Assembly: GCA_003445735.1 (NCBI GenBank) | Contig: DMCR01000090.1 | Location: 1 to 8,200 of the forward strand | Source: Cryomorphaceae bacterium | GTDB lineage: Bacteria; Bacteroidota; Bacteroidia; Flavobacteriales; Schleiferiaceae | Length of the DNA stretch: 8,200 nt | Direction of reading: 5' to 3' | Part shown: piece by piece, positions 1-6,687 of the stretch | Layout of the letters: every line of letters begins with the position of its first letter | Position numbering within the stretch: position 1 is the stretch's first letter | Translations under genes and position numbers: made by a program | The notes under the pieces: generated by a model | What the model was told of the DNA's origin: nothing | Database searches by the model: none | What the model saw: the letters and a program-made list of their open reading frames with translations, nothing else

Positions 1-1
1 G

Positions 2-445
2 TCCAAGCTCCAAGATGCGACCGTGCCTTCTCAACAGGTCTTGTTCCCCAAGAGCATTTCCTTGTCCATGGCCGAGATAGCACTATACCGAGAGCACAAA
101 CAAGATTTCACCATCGCAGGCTTTGACTTGGTCCCTCAAACTACAGAGGGTGAATATAACATTAAAGGCATCCCAATGATGCTCAACGTCGAACAGGCCG
201 TACCGACATTGGAAGCACTGTTCGAGCAATACCACGAGCAAGAAGAAGCCGGCGAGAAAAAGCTACTGAAAAGTATCGCCTTGGCCATCGCGCAAAACGG
301 CGCCGCCATGCAAGATCCTAGAACCTCAGAGGAACTCTACGTGTTAAGAGAACAACTCCTAAGTAGTTCCAACCCACAATACACTCCCAAGGGTAAGAAA
401 ATAATCATAGAATGGAACGCGGAGGAGATTGAAAAAGCATTATGA
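2..445 (+). CDS. mutL: DNA mismatch repair protein MutL, C-terminal part (5' end outside window)
   Basis: MutL couples mismatch recognition by MutS to strand removal. Only the last 147 residues are visible; the frame is open to the left edge, so the GTG at 23 is an internal codon. What is present matches the C-terminal dimerisation domain of Bacteroidota MutL: 'SQQVLFP' near the start of the visible part (in homologues this follows shortly after the DQHA-type motif, which would lie just outside), then 'IKGIP', then the terminal 'NPQYTPKGK' and an acidic helix. The ATPase domain is not in view. No cysteine occurs anywhere in the visible part, and the CPHGRP metal-site motif of endonuclease-type MutL is replaced by YTPKGK. 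The stop codon overlaps the next gene's ATG (ATGA), so the two are probably co-transcribed and translationally coupled. The identification rests on motif memory and on the operon context. Confidence 0.88.
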   Translation, partial: SKLQDATVPSQQVLFPKSISLSMAEIALYREHKQDFTIAGFDLVPQTTEGEYNIKGIPMMLNVEQAVPTLEALFEQYHEQEEAGEKKLLKSIALAIAQNGAAMQDPRTSEELYVLREQLLSSSNPQYTPKGKKIIIEWNAEEIEKAL

Positions 446-1173
446 TTGTACAACGCAGATTTAGTTTAATGCCTACCGTCGTGAAGAACCTGTTGATCAT
501 CAACGGCCTGTGCTTCCTAGGAATGTTCAGCATTCGCAACACCTTCGGTATTGATATTACAGATTGGCTCGGGCTGTATTTCCCCTTATCGGACAGCTTC
601 CTCCCAGTCCAATTAGTTTCTCACATGTTCATGCACGGCAATATGGGCCACATCTTCTCCAACATGATTATGTTGTGGTTTTTGGGTAGCGCGATGGAGA
701 ACTACTGGGGGCCGAAACGATTTCTGATCTACTACCTATTGACTGGATTAGGCGCTAGCGCCCTTCAGATCGGAGTCAATGCTTTGGAATATTTCCAATT
801 AAGTACGCAACTCGATGGTGCAGCAATGGATACGATTCTGAGCAAGGGCGGAGACATAATTAATCAAGGTATGAACTACACAGATCCAGTGTGGGGGGCG
901 ATGAATAGATTGCTCCACGTGCCGATGGTAGGAGCCTCAGGTGCTGTCTTCGGTGTACTGCTCGCTTTCGGGATGACCTTCCCGAACCAGGTGATCTATC
1001 TCAACTTTTTCTTCCCCATAAAGGCAAAATATTTCGTCATAGGCTACGGCCTTTTAGAACTTTACAACGGCTTTACAGTGAGCAATAGCGGCATCGCACA
1101 CTTTGCCCATCTGGGTGGGATGCTTTTCGGATACTTGCTCATCAAAAAATGGCGCAGAGAAATGTATCTTTAA
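442..1173 (+). CDS. Rhomboid family intramembrane serine protease (first of a tandem pair)
   Basis: This 243-residue polytopic inner-membrane protease should cleave transmembrane helices of membrane proteins. The rhomboid landmarks are all visible: the HxxxN motif in TM2 (H70, N74), the catalytic serine in GASGAVFG (S166) and the catalytic histidine in TM6 (H223, in 'AHFAHLGG'). Hydrophobic segments lie at about 13-31, 55-83, 93-115, 163-181, 196-210 and 218-235, as expected for a six-helix core. The spacing from N74 to S166 is 92 residues, against about 47 in E. coli GlpG, so about 45 extra residues sit in the periplasmic loop that leads to the active serine. The ATG overlaps the mutL stop codon. 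A GGAGGAG at 421-427 is 14 nt upstream, too far for a standard ribosome binding site, so coupling to mutL translation is more likely. Substrates cannot be inferred. Confidence 0.93.
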   Translation: MIVQRRFSLMPTVVKNLLIINGLCFLGMFSIRNTFGIDITDWLGLYFPLSDSFLPVQLVSHMFMHGNMGHIFSNMIMLWFLGSAMENYWGPKRFLIYYLLTGLGASALQIGVNALEYFQLSTQLDGAAMDTILSKGGDIINQGMNYTDPVWGAMNRLLHVPMVGASGAVFGVLLAFGMTFPNQVIYLNFFFPIKAKYFVIGYGLLELYNGFTVSNSGIAHFAHLGGMLFGYLLIKKWRREMYL

Positions 1174-1196
1174 GGTACCAGACCCCACACCCAGAC

Positions 1197-2102
1197 ATGA
1201 GTGATTTCATCGATAGAATCAAACACGACGCATTCAAGGGCGATTACTTGACCCGATTGCTGTACCTGAATATTGGGGTGTTTCTATTGTACAGCATCTC
1301 AAACGCATTTCTCACGCTATTGACTGGCCAGATGGGCCTAATCCCTCGCCTAGCCGACGATCTTTTAGCCCTGCCGTCCACCCCGTGGAAACTAGCTACC
1401 CGTCCGTGGACCTTGCTGACCTATATGTTTACACATTTTAGCTTCCGCCACATCCTCTTCAACATGCTCATCCTATACTTCTCAGGTAAGATGCTTATTG
1501 AATATTTGGGCGAAAAGCGTATGCTCGCATTGTACATCTACGGCGGCATTGGCGGTGGACTGCTCTACATCATTCTCTACAACATCAGCCCTATTTTGGG
1601 CGCGGGATCCATGGTTGGCGCCAGTGCTGGTACCATTGCTGTATTGGTTGCCGGAGCCATGTATTTACCAAATATGCCGGTCCGATTATGGGGGATCTTC
1701 GAAGTAAAATACTGGATGCTTGCCGCAGGCATCGTCCTGCTCGATATTCTCAGCTTGACCGGTTCTAATGCCGGCGGCCACATCGCCCACATCGGTGGCG
1801 CCATCGTCGCCTATTTCTTCATTCGCAGCATGCGTAACGGCCACGAATGGAATGTTTACCTGTTCCAAGTCATAGATGCCGTGCGCAACACCCTCTACCG
1901 AAACTCACGCAAACGCAAAGGTTTCAAATTTGGCGAGCGCAATTATACCAAGTATGAGGAGGTAAAGACTAAAAAATCGGACACCCAAAAAACGGATACC
2001 GCCAAAATGGACGCTATCCTAGACAAGATCAAGGACAAGGGGTACGACAGCTTGAGCAAGGAGGAAAAGGCCTATTTATTTAAAATCTCCAAGGACCAGT
2101 GA
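1197..2102 (+). CDS. Rhomboid family intramembrane serine protease with C-terminal cytoplasmic tail (second of the pair)
   Basis: Second rhomboid protease, 301 residues from the ATG at 1197. An in-frame ATG at 1149 would give 317 residues and a 25-nt overlap with the preceding gene. I prefer 1197 because 'MSDFIDRIKHDAF' resembles homologue N-termini as I remember them and the extra 16 residues look like read-through. Catalytic features, numbered from 1197: HxxxN at H85/N89, serine S143 in 'GASAG', histidine H198 in 'GGHIAHIGG'. The usual GxSG motif reads GASA here, a variant I associate with Bacteroidota rhomboids; the serine itself is intact. After TM6 comes a tail of about 90 residues, first very basic and ending in a conserved-looking helical segment ('YDSLSKEEKAYLF'), which resembles the DUF6576 module. 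By topology the tail should be cytoplasmic. It is not a recent duplicate of the first rhomboid, since the loops and tail differ completely. Confidence 0.92.
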   Translation: MSDFIDRIKHDAFKGDYLTRLLYLNIGVFLLYSISNAFLTLLTGQMGLIPRLADDLLALPSTPWKLATRPWTLLTYMFTHFSFRHILFNMLILYFSGKMLIEYLGEKRMLALYIYGGIGGGLLYIILYNISPILGAGSMVGASAGTIAVLVAGAMYLPNMPVRLWGIFEVKYWMLAAGIVLLDILSLTGSNAGGHIAHIGGAIVAYFFIRSMRNGHEWNVYLFQVIDAVRNTLYRNSRKRKGFKFGERNYTKYEEVKTKKSDTQKTDTAKMDAILDKIKDKGYDSLSKEEKAYLFKISKDQ

Positions 2103-3157
2103 AAAAGCGCCTCTGGATACTGCGAACGTTCAACGTAGGACTCTTTTACGCCACACTACTTATCGGTTTTGGATCATTACTCCCAGGCCATTGGATTCCA
2201 GGTTCCGGAGTACTGAGCATTCTATTTCCATTCTTGCTGTTCCCACATTTGATCATGATTCTGATCTGGGCCCGATTCCGACCTCAGCACATGTTCAAAA
2301 ACCTCATAGGCTTAGCGCTGCTGTTTTACCCAGTAATGGCCCAATTTCCCATAGGCACATCCCCCACTCCCGAACAAACCTCCTGGACGGTGGCCAGCTA
2401 CAACGTACGCGCCTTTTACCAACAACGCGGCATAGCCAGTGACATCGCACAATGGACGCAATCGGAACGTATCGACATTTTGTGTACCCAAGAAATGCGT
2501 CAAAGCGCGGCAAATCCCGTAGCAGACCACTACCCTTTCCGAGTGTACGCGCCGAACAACAAGAGAATTGGGACCGCGATCTATTCAAAATTTCCCATCA
2601 TCAGCCACGGTTCCTTGGTGTTCAATGCTATTGGAGAAAATTCCTACGCTAAACGCAGCGCGGGTTATGCGGACATCGCTCTCCCTGACGACACCATTCG
2701 CATCATCAACATCCACCTGAGTTCAACCGGTATCAAGGACATGGACATGGAGATTGAGCCCACCCGCGAGGAATGGATTGAAAAGGGGCAATTCATGGCT
2801 AAGAAAATCGCACGCTCGGATAGAGACCGCGGCAAACAAGGCCGAAATATAATGCAATGGGTCAACGAAAGTCCTTATCCCGTGGTACTCACAGGGGACT
2901 TCAACTCAGTCCCAGGCGGGAATTTGTATGTGCGCATGCTCTGGAAATTAGACGATCCGTACATTTTCAAGGGGTCGGGCGCATGGGGCTCCTACCTACC
3001 ATTGTTGCAAAAGGGATTTCCGTTGCGCATCGATTGGACCCTAGTGGACGAACAACTGCCCTATTCCGGACAATACCTAGGCGACGTAACCTTCAGTGAC
3101 CACCGTCCACTAATCACCACTTTTTTTAGCGCTCCAACCGAGCCTCGAGAAGATTGA
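2099..3157 (+). CDS. Membrane-anchored endonuclease/exonuclease/phosphatase (EEP) family protein
   Basis: A 352-residue protein with three N-terminal hydrophobic segments (about 11-28, 38-58, 69-85) followed by an EEP catalytic domain (about 95-345). The active-site motifs of this metal-dependent phosphodiesterase fold are complete: 'SYNVRAF' (N102), 'ILCTQE' (E132), 'INIHLSS' (H206), 'GDFNS' (D267, N269), 'RIDW' (D312) and 'SDHRP' (D334, H335). Basic residues at the N terminus and between segments 2 and 3 (RFRPQHMFKN) place those parts inside, so the catalytic domain should face the periplasm. The superfamily covers DNases, sphingomyelinases and inositol-phosphate phosphatases; the substrate cannot be read from the sequence. 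The start is a GTG at 2099 sharing GTGA with the stop of the preceding rhomboid gene, with AAGGA at 2091-2095 just upstream. The 3' end overlaps the convergent lipoprotein gene by 32 bp. Confidence 0.9.
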   Translation: MKKRLWILRTFNVGLFYATLLIGFGSLLPGHWIPGSGVLSILFPFLLFPHLIMILIWARFRPQHMFKNLIGLALLFYPVMAQFPIGTSPTPEQTSWTVASYNVRAFYQQRGIASDIAQWTQSERIDILCTQEMRQSAANPVADHYPFRVYAPNNKRIGTAIYSKFPIISHGSLVFNAIGENSYAKRSAGYADIALPDDTIRIINIHLSSTGIKDMDMEIEPTREEWIEKGQFMAKKIARSDRDRGKQGRNIMQWVNESPYPVVLTGDFNSVPGGNLYVRMLWKLDDPYIFKGSGAWGSYLPLLQKGFPLRIDWTLVDEQLPYSGQYLGDVTFSDHRPLITTFFSAPTEPRED

Positions 3158-4664
3158 GGGCATTCAGGGCATTCGACCCCACACCAGTGACATAATCTGG
3201 ATAGACGCGCAGCAACTCATCGTAATACAAAGGCACCAATACCTGTTCTTGCATTAGATATTGATCCGCCTCACGCATCAGAGTACTGCGCTCCTCGCCC
3301 GGCGGCAGCGCTCGAATCTGCTCGTACATTGCATCGTAATGTATATCCTCATACAAACTGTAATTGGGCCCATTAGGCGCCTTATACCCGCTGTAGAAAA
3401 GCATCATGTAATTTTCAGCATCTGGGTAATCCGCAATCCAACTGGCTCTAAAAAAGTCCAAAGTACCTGAACTCTTCTCGCTCCTCAACGTCGCAGAAGG
3501 AACCACATTTACGGCTATTGGCCAACCTAAGCCCGCCATTTCACCCTGCACGTATTCGCATAGATCGCGGTAGTTCGCCACGGTAACCAGGGTCAGATCC
3601 GGCAACTCCATCGAGGCCAACAGCGCAGCCACTGAATCCGGCGCATAAGCCGTTCCTATATTATCTTGGTATTCAGGAAGGCCAAAAGGTACGATTCCCC
3701 CACGCGCTGGAATTCCCACTCCATTGCGCAAGGACTTTATCATTTCTTCCCTGTTAATCCCTGCATTAATAGCCCAACGGAGTTCCTGTGGCAACCCTTT
3801 CTCTGCATTAAAAATCAAGTATTCTGTATTCAAAAAAGGAGTACGCTCCAATCGGTGACCTTCATGGTATCGCGATTGCAAATCTCCAGATTTAGTCAAC
3901 AGGTCGTCTTTAAAGCTAGGATCGAGGTTTGGTAAAAAATCAAAGTTTCCGCTGAGGTACTCCAAGAAGGCGCTTTGTTGATCCGGTAGAAAAGACACAC
4001 TTATACCGTCGAGATACGGTAACGACTGGCCTTCAGCATCCTGTTTCCAATACTGCTCATGTTTATGAAGGACTAATTTTTCACCATAATGCCAGCGGTG
4101 TATCTTAAAAGGGCCCGTGCCCACCGGCGAAGTTGCGACTTCCACTGACCCAGCGGGAATTACCCCGCAATACGGCATAGCCAGAAGGGATAAGAACGAA
4201 GCATTTGGAGCATGCAGCTCAATGATCACCTTACCAGTCTTACTCTCGTGAATATCCAAGACATCTTCTAATACCCAACTGCCCGGAGAGGCGATACTAG
4301 GATCTTGCAATCGCTTGAGACTGTACACGACGTCTGCAGGACATAGCTTGCTTCCGTTGTGGAAGTATGCATCGCGTATTGAGAACTCATAGACGCGGCC
4401 ATTCTCGGCGACCGACCAATGAGAGGCCAACATAGGAACTATGTCATTCTTCTCATTTAAGGCGACTAAGGATTCAAAAAGTTGCTGGACCGCCCAAATG
4501 GTACTTTTATCCTTAGCAAACGCAGGATCTAATGTGGGAATACCTGCAGATTCATTATACCTGAACACCATTTTATCCGCCTGCGCCTGCTGCCTACATC
4601 CAACTAATGTGGTGAGTACAAGGCATACAAAAAAGCCCCCTAGAATGGAGGCTTCTCGTATCAT
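3126..4664 (-). CDS. ABC transporter substrate-binding lipoprotein, family 5 (peptide/nickel type)
   Basis: A 512-residue solute-binding protein of the DppA/OppA type (SBP_bac_5). The N terminus is a lipoprotein signal: hydrophobic residues 7-22 and lipobox L20-V-G-C23. The mature start (CRQQAQ) has no acidic run of the kind that drives surface exposure in some Bacteroidota, so a periplasm-facing lipoprotein is likely. Family hallmarks: 'LDPAFA' (45-50), 'FHNGSKLCPADVVYSLKR' (101-118), 'PVGTGPFKIHRW' (180-191) and 'DYPDAENYM' (412-420). An in-frame ATG at 4739 would give 537 residues but overlaps gyrB by 65 nt and buries the signal peptide, so 4664 is chosen. It lies 10 nt after the gyrB stop. 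No permease or ATPase genes are visible on either side, so its transporter is encoded elsewhere or it acts alone. The ligand is unknown; an oligopeptide is only the default guess. Its C terminus holds a short tandem repeat (NAL-NAL-NLL codons, 3158-3184 area). Confidence 0.9.
   Translation of the reverse strand: MIREASILGGFFVCLVLTTLVGCRQQAQADKMVFRYNESAGIPTLDPAFAKDKSTIWAVQQLFESLVALNEKNDIVPMLASHWSVAENGRVYEFSIRDAYFHNGSKLCPADVVYSLKRLQDPSIASPGSWVLEDVLDIHESKTGKVIIELHAPNASFLSLLAMPYCGVIPAGSVEVATSPVGTGPFKIHRWHYGEKLVLHKHEQYWKQDAEGQSLPYLDGISVSFLPDQQSAFLEYLSGNFDFLPNLDPSFKDDLLTKSGDLQSRYHEGHRLERTPFLNTEYLIFNAEKGLPQELRWAINAGINREEMIKSLRNGVGIPARGGIVPFGLPEYQDNIGTAYAPDSVAALLASMELPDLTLVTVANYRDLCEYVQGEMAGLGWPIAVNVVPSATLRSEKSSGTLDFFRASWIADYPDAENYMMLFYSGYKAPNGPNYSLYEDIHYDAMYEQIRALPPGEERSTLMREADQYLMQEQVLVPLYYDELLRVYPDYVTGVGSNALNALNLLEARLER
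4629..4654 (-). terminator. Terminator-like hairpin inside the start of the lipoprotein gene
   Basis: Read on the minus strand, AAGCCTCC (4654-4647) pairs with GGGGGCTT (4640-4633) as an 8-bp stem with one G-T pair and a 6-nt ATTCTA loop. Four further T residues follow directly (4632-4629; six T in all). This is the classic shape of an intrinsic terminator, 21 nt after the gyrB stop codon, but it encodes residues 4-12 of the lipoprotein signal peptide. It could end or attenuate gyrB transcription. The structure is seen; the function is inferred. Confidence 0.5.
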
Positions 4665-4665
4665 T

Positions 4666-4682
4666 ATGCCCGTATTAGGCAT
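4666..4682 (-). promoter_or_regulatory. Small hairpin across the gyrB stop codon, next to the lipoprotein start
   Basis: On the minus strand ATGCC (4682-4678) and GGCAT (4670-4666) form a 5-bp stem whose 7-nt loop begins with the gyrB TAA stop (4677-4675). It ends one base before the lipoprotein ATG (4664). A ribosome finishing gyrB would open it, so it may tie lipoprotein translation to gyrB translation. The stem is short and could be chance. Confidence 0.3.
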
Positions 4683-6618
4683 CAATGTTTGCGTATTTAG
4701 CGTTGCGCTCGATGAAATCACGACGCGGCGGTACATCATCTCCCATCAACATGGAGAAGACACGATCCGCTTCCGCGCTATCATCAATGGTTACTTGCTT
4801 CAAGATACGTTCCTCAGGATTCATAGTAGTATCCCACAGTTGTTCTGCATTCATCTCACCAAGACCCTTGTAGCGCTGGACAGCAACACCGGAACCTGCA
4901 TCTCCACCAAATTCCTGGGCAATCTGATCGCGTTGCTTATCATCCCAAGCATAAGCTTGCTTTGCTCCTTTTTTCACCAAATACAATGGTGGAGTAGCGA
5001 TATATACATAGCCCAATTCTACCAACTCCCGCATGTAGCGGAAGAAGAAGGTTAATATTAACGTTGAAATGTGGCTGCCATCCACATCGGCATCCGTCAT
5101 AATTACAATCTTGTGGTAACGGAGTCTATCCATGTTCAAGGCTTTGCTATCCTCCTCTGTCCCCACACTTACTCCTAATGCAGTATACATGTTCTTAATC
5201 TCTTCGTTTTCAAACACCTTGTGAGAAATAGCTTTTTCTACATTTAGGATCTTACCGCGAAGCGGAAGGATAGCTTGGAAATTACGATCACGACCTTGTT
5301 TGGCCGTACCCCCTGCAGAATCACCCTCCACGAGGAAGATTTCACATAAATGCGGATCTGTTTCTGAACAATCGCTCAACTTTCCTGGCAAGCCCATAGA
5401 TGACATCGATCCTTTGCGCTGCACCATTTCACGAGCTTTCTTCGCTGCCACACGAGCTTTGGCGGCCAGCAACACTTTTTGTACGATGACCTTAGCTTCG
5501 TTCGGATGCTCCTCTAAGAAATTCGTCAACATCTCTCCAACGAGCTTATCCACCGCACCGCTGACTTCTTTATTTCCAAGTTTAGTTTTAGTCTGACCCT
5601 CAAACTGAGGCTCCATAACCTTCACAGAAATAACCGCTGTCAAACCTTCGCGGAAATCATCCCCGGCGATTTCAACTTTTTCTTTCGCCAACAAGCCACT
5701 TTCGTCCGCATATTTCTTCAAGGTACGGGTCAACGCACGGCGGAAACCTGCCAAATGTGTACCTCCTTCGTGTGTATTGATATTGTTGACGTACGAGTGT
5801 ATGTTTTCGTTGTAGGATGTGTTGTAGTGCATGGCCACTTCCACTGGAATACCATCGCGCTCACCTTCCATGCACATGACCGCAGGCATAATGACCTCGC
5901 GATTACTATCGATATACTTCACAAAACCCGCTAAACCATCTTCACTGAAGAAACGCTCGCCAATGGGCTCGCCTTTTTCATCCAGTTCACGAAGGTCCTT
6001 CAAGGTAATGGCGATGCCTTTATTCAAGAAGGCTAATTCGCGCATACGTTTTGCTAAGATTTCATAGTGGTATTCGGTTTCCTCAAAGATATCTTGGTCC
6101 GGCTTAAACGTTACAATCGTACCGCGGTAATCTGTAGAGCCTATTTCTCGAGTAGGATACTTTGCTACCCCACGGGAGAATTCTACTTCATGCTTTTTGC
6201 CATCGCGATGTACTTCTGCATGAAGCATAGATGATAGTGCGTTCACACAGCTTACCCCTACCCCGTGCAAACCACCGGAAACCTTGTAGGACTCTTTATC
6301 AAATTTACCCCCTGCATGAAGGACCGTCATAACCACCTCAAGGGTAGAACGTCCATCCTTGGGGTGCATATCCGTGGGAATCCCACGACCATCATCCTTT
6401 ACGGTGATGCTATTATCTTCATTAATGGTCACGTAGATGTCCTTGGCGTGACCGGCCAGTGCTTCATCAATAGAGTTATCTACTACCTCATAAACAAGGT
6501 GGTGCAATCCTTTGAGACTAATGTCTCCAATGTACATGGCGGGGCGTTTTCGAACGGCCTCTAGTCCTTCCAGAATCTGAATGGAACCACCGTCGTAATT
6601 CTTCTCTTGTTCACTCAT
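4675..6618 (-). CDS. gyrB: DNA gyrase subunit B
   Basis: GyrB is the ATPase subunit of DNA gyrase (A2B2), which introduces negative supercoils in the cytoplasm. The 647-residue protein is complete. The GHKL ATPase domain shows E44 (general base), N48, 'DDGRGIP' (75-81), K105 and 'GGLHGVG' (115-121). The transducer domain carries the Q342-T-K344 ATP-contacting loop in 'EGQTKTKLGN'. The Toprim domain has E431 in 'EGDSAGG' and the metal-binding D509/D511/D513 in 'DADVDGSH'. 'PLRGKILNVEKA' (452-463) marks the quinolone-resistance region. The C terminus 'YKGLGEMN...ANIDA' is the tail that contacts GyrA. Length and motif spacing show that the E. coli-type insertion of about 165 residues is absent. 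ParE is the main alternative, but the motifs and length favour GyrB. It starts at ATG 6618 without a Shine-Dalgarno, behind its own predicted promoter; it is not next to dnaA, dnaN or recF here. Confidence 0.97.
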   Translation of the reverse strand: MSEQEKNYDGGSIQILEGLEAVRKRPAMYIGDISLKGLHHLVYEVVDNSIDEALAGHAKDIYVTINEDNSITVKDDGRGIPTDMHPKDGRSTLEVVMTVLHAGGKFDKESYKVSGGLHGVGVSCVNALSSMLHAEVHRDGKKHEVEFSRGVAKYPTREIGSTDYRGTIVTFKPDQDIFEETEYHYEILAKRMRELAFLNKGIAITLKDLRELDEKGEPIGERFFSEDGLAGFVKYIDSNREVIMPAVMCMEGERDGIPVEVAMHYNTSYNENIHSYVNNINTHEGGTHLAGFRRALTRTLKKYADESGLLAKEKVEIAGDDFREGLTAVISVKVMEPQFEGQTKTKLGNKEVSGAVDKLVGEMLTNFLEEHPNEAKVIVQKVLLAAKARVAAKKAREMVQRKGSMSSMGLPGKLSDCSETDPHLCEIFLVEGDSAGGTAKQGRDRNFQAILPLRGKILNVEKAISHKVFENEEIKNMYTALGVSVGTEEDSKALNMDRLRYHKIVIMTDADVDGSHISTLILTFFFRYMRELVELGYVYIATPPLYLVKKGAKQAYAWDDKQRDQIAQEFGGDAGSGVAVQRYKGLGEMNAEQLWDTTMNPEERILKQVTIDDSAEADRVFSMLMGDDVPPRRDFIERNAKYANIDA

Positions 6619-6647
6619 AAATATCAGCGCGTAAGTTCGCTTTATGC

Positions 6648-6663
6648 TATCTTAACAAAGATA
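6648..6663. promoter_or_regulatory. Perfect inverted repeat over the gyrB promoter
   Basis: TATCTTAACAAAGATA consists of 6-bp arms TATCTT (6648-6653) and AAGATA (6658-6663) around a 4-bp centre. It completely covers the predicted -7 element of gyrB, where a repressor or a supercoiling-sensitive DNA structure would act. It could also form a hairpin at the very 5' end of the transcript, or be chance in AT-rich DNA. Confidence 0.4.
6656..6663 (-). promoter_or_regulatory. Predicted gyrB promoter -7 element (TAnnTTTG)
   Basis: Minus-strand TATCTTTG matches the Bacteroidota primary-sigma -7 consensus TAnnTTTG exactly and lies 37 nt before the gyrB ATG, which gives a leader of about 30 nt. The -33 partner is poor: the nearest TTTG (within 6677-6682) is only 13 nt upstream, shorter than the usual 19 or so. 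The call therefore rests on the -7 box and position alone. Confidence 0.5.
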
Positions 6664-6687
6664 ACTTTTAGGGGCTCAAAAAGCGAT

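Noticed and set aside
1577..1868. Minus-strand frames within the second rhomboid gene
   Set aside because: They are shadows of the strongly conserved rhomboid coding frame, with no independent support.
3104..3150. Possible terminator for the EEP operon (T run at 3121-3127 with nearby short inverted repeats)
   Set aside because: The candidate stems are only 4 bp and are separated from, or placed after, the T run, so the geometry is wrong for an intrinsic terminator on either strand.
3158..3184. 9-bp tandem repeat at the lipoprotein's C-terminal codons (Asn-Ala-Leu twice)
   Set aside because: Only two imperfect units within coding sequence; most likely chance or a minor slippage event.
4441..5055. 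204-residue open frame on the plus strand opposite gyrB and the lipoprotein start
   Set aside because: It lies antisense to well-supported genes and has no recognisable domain or promoter; its composition is that of a shadow frame.
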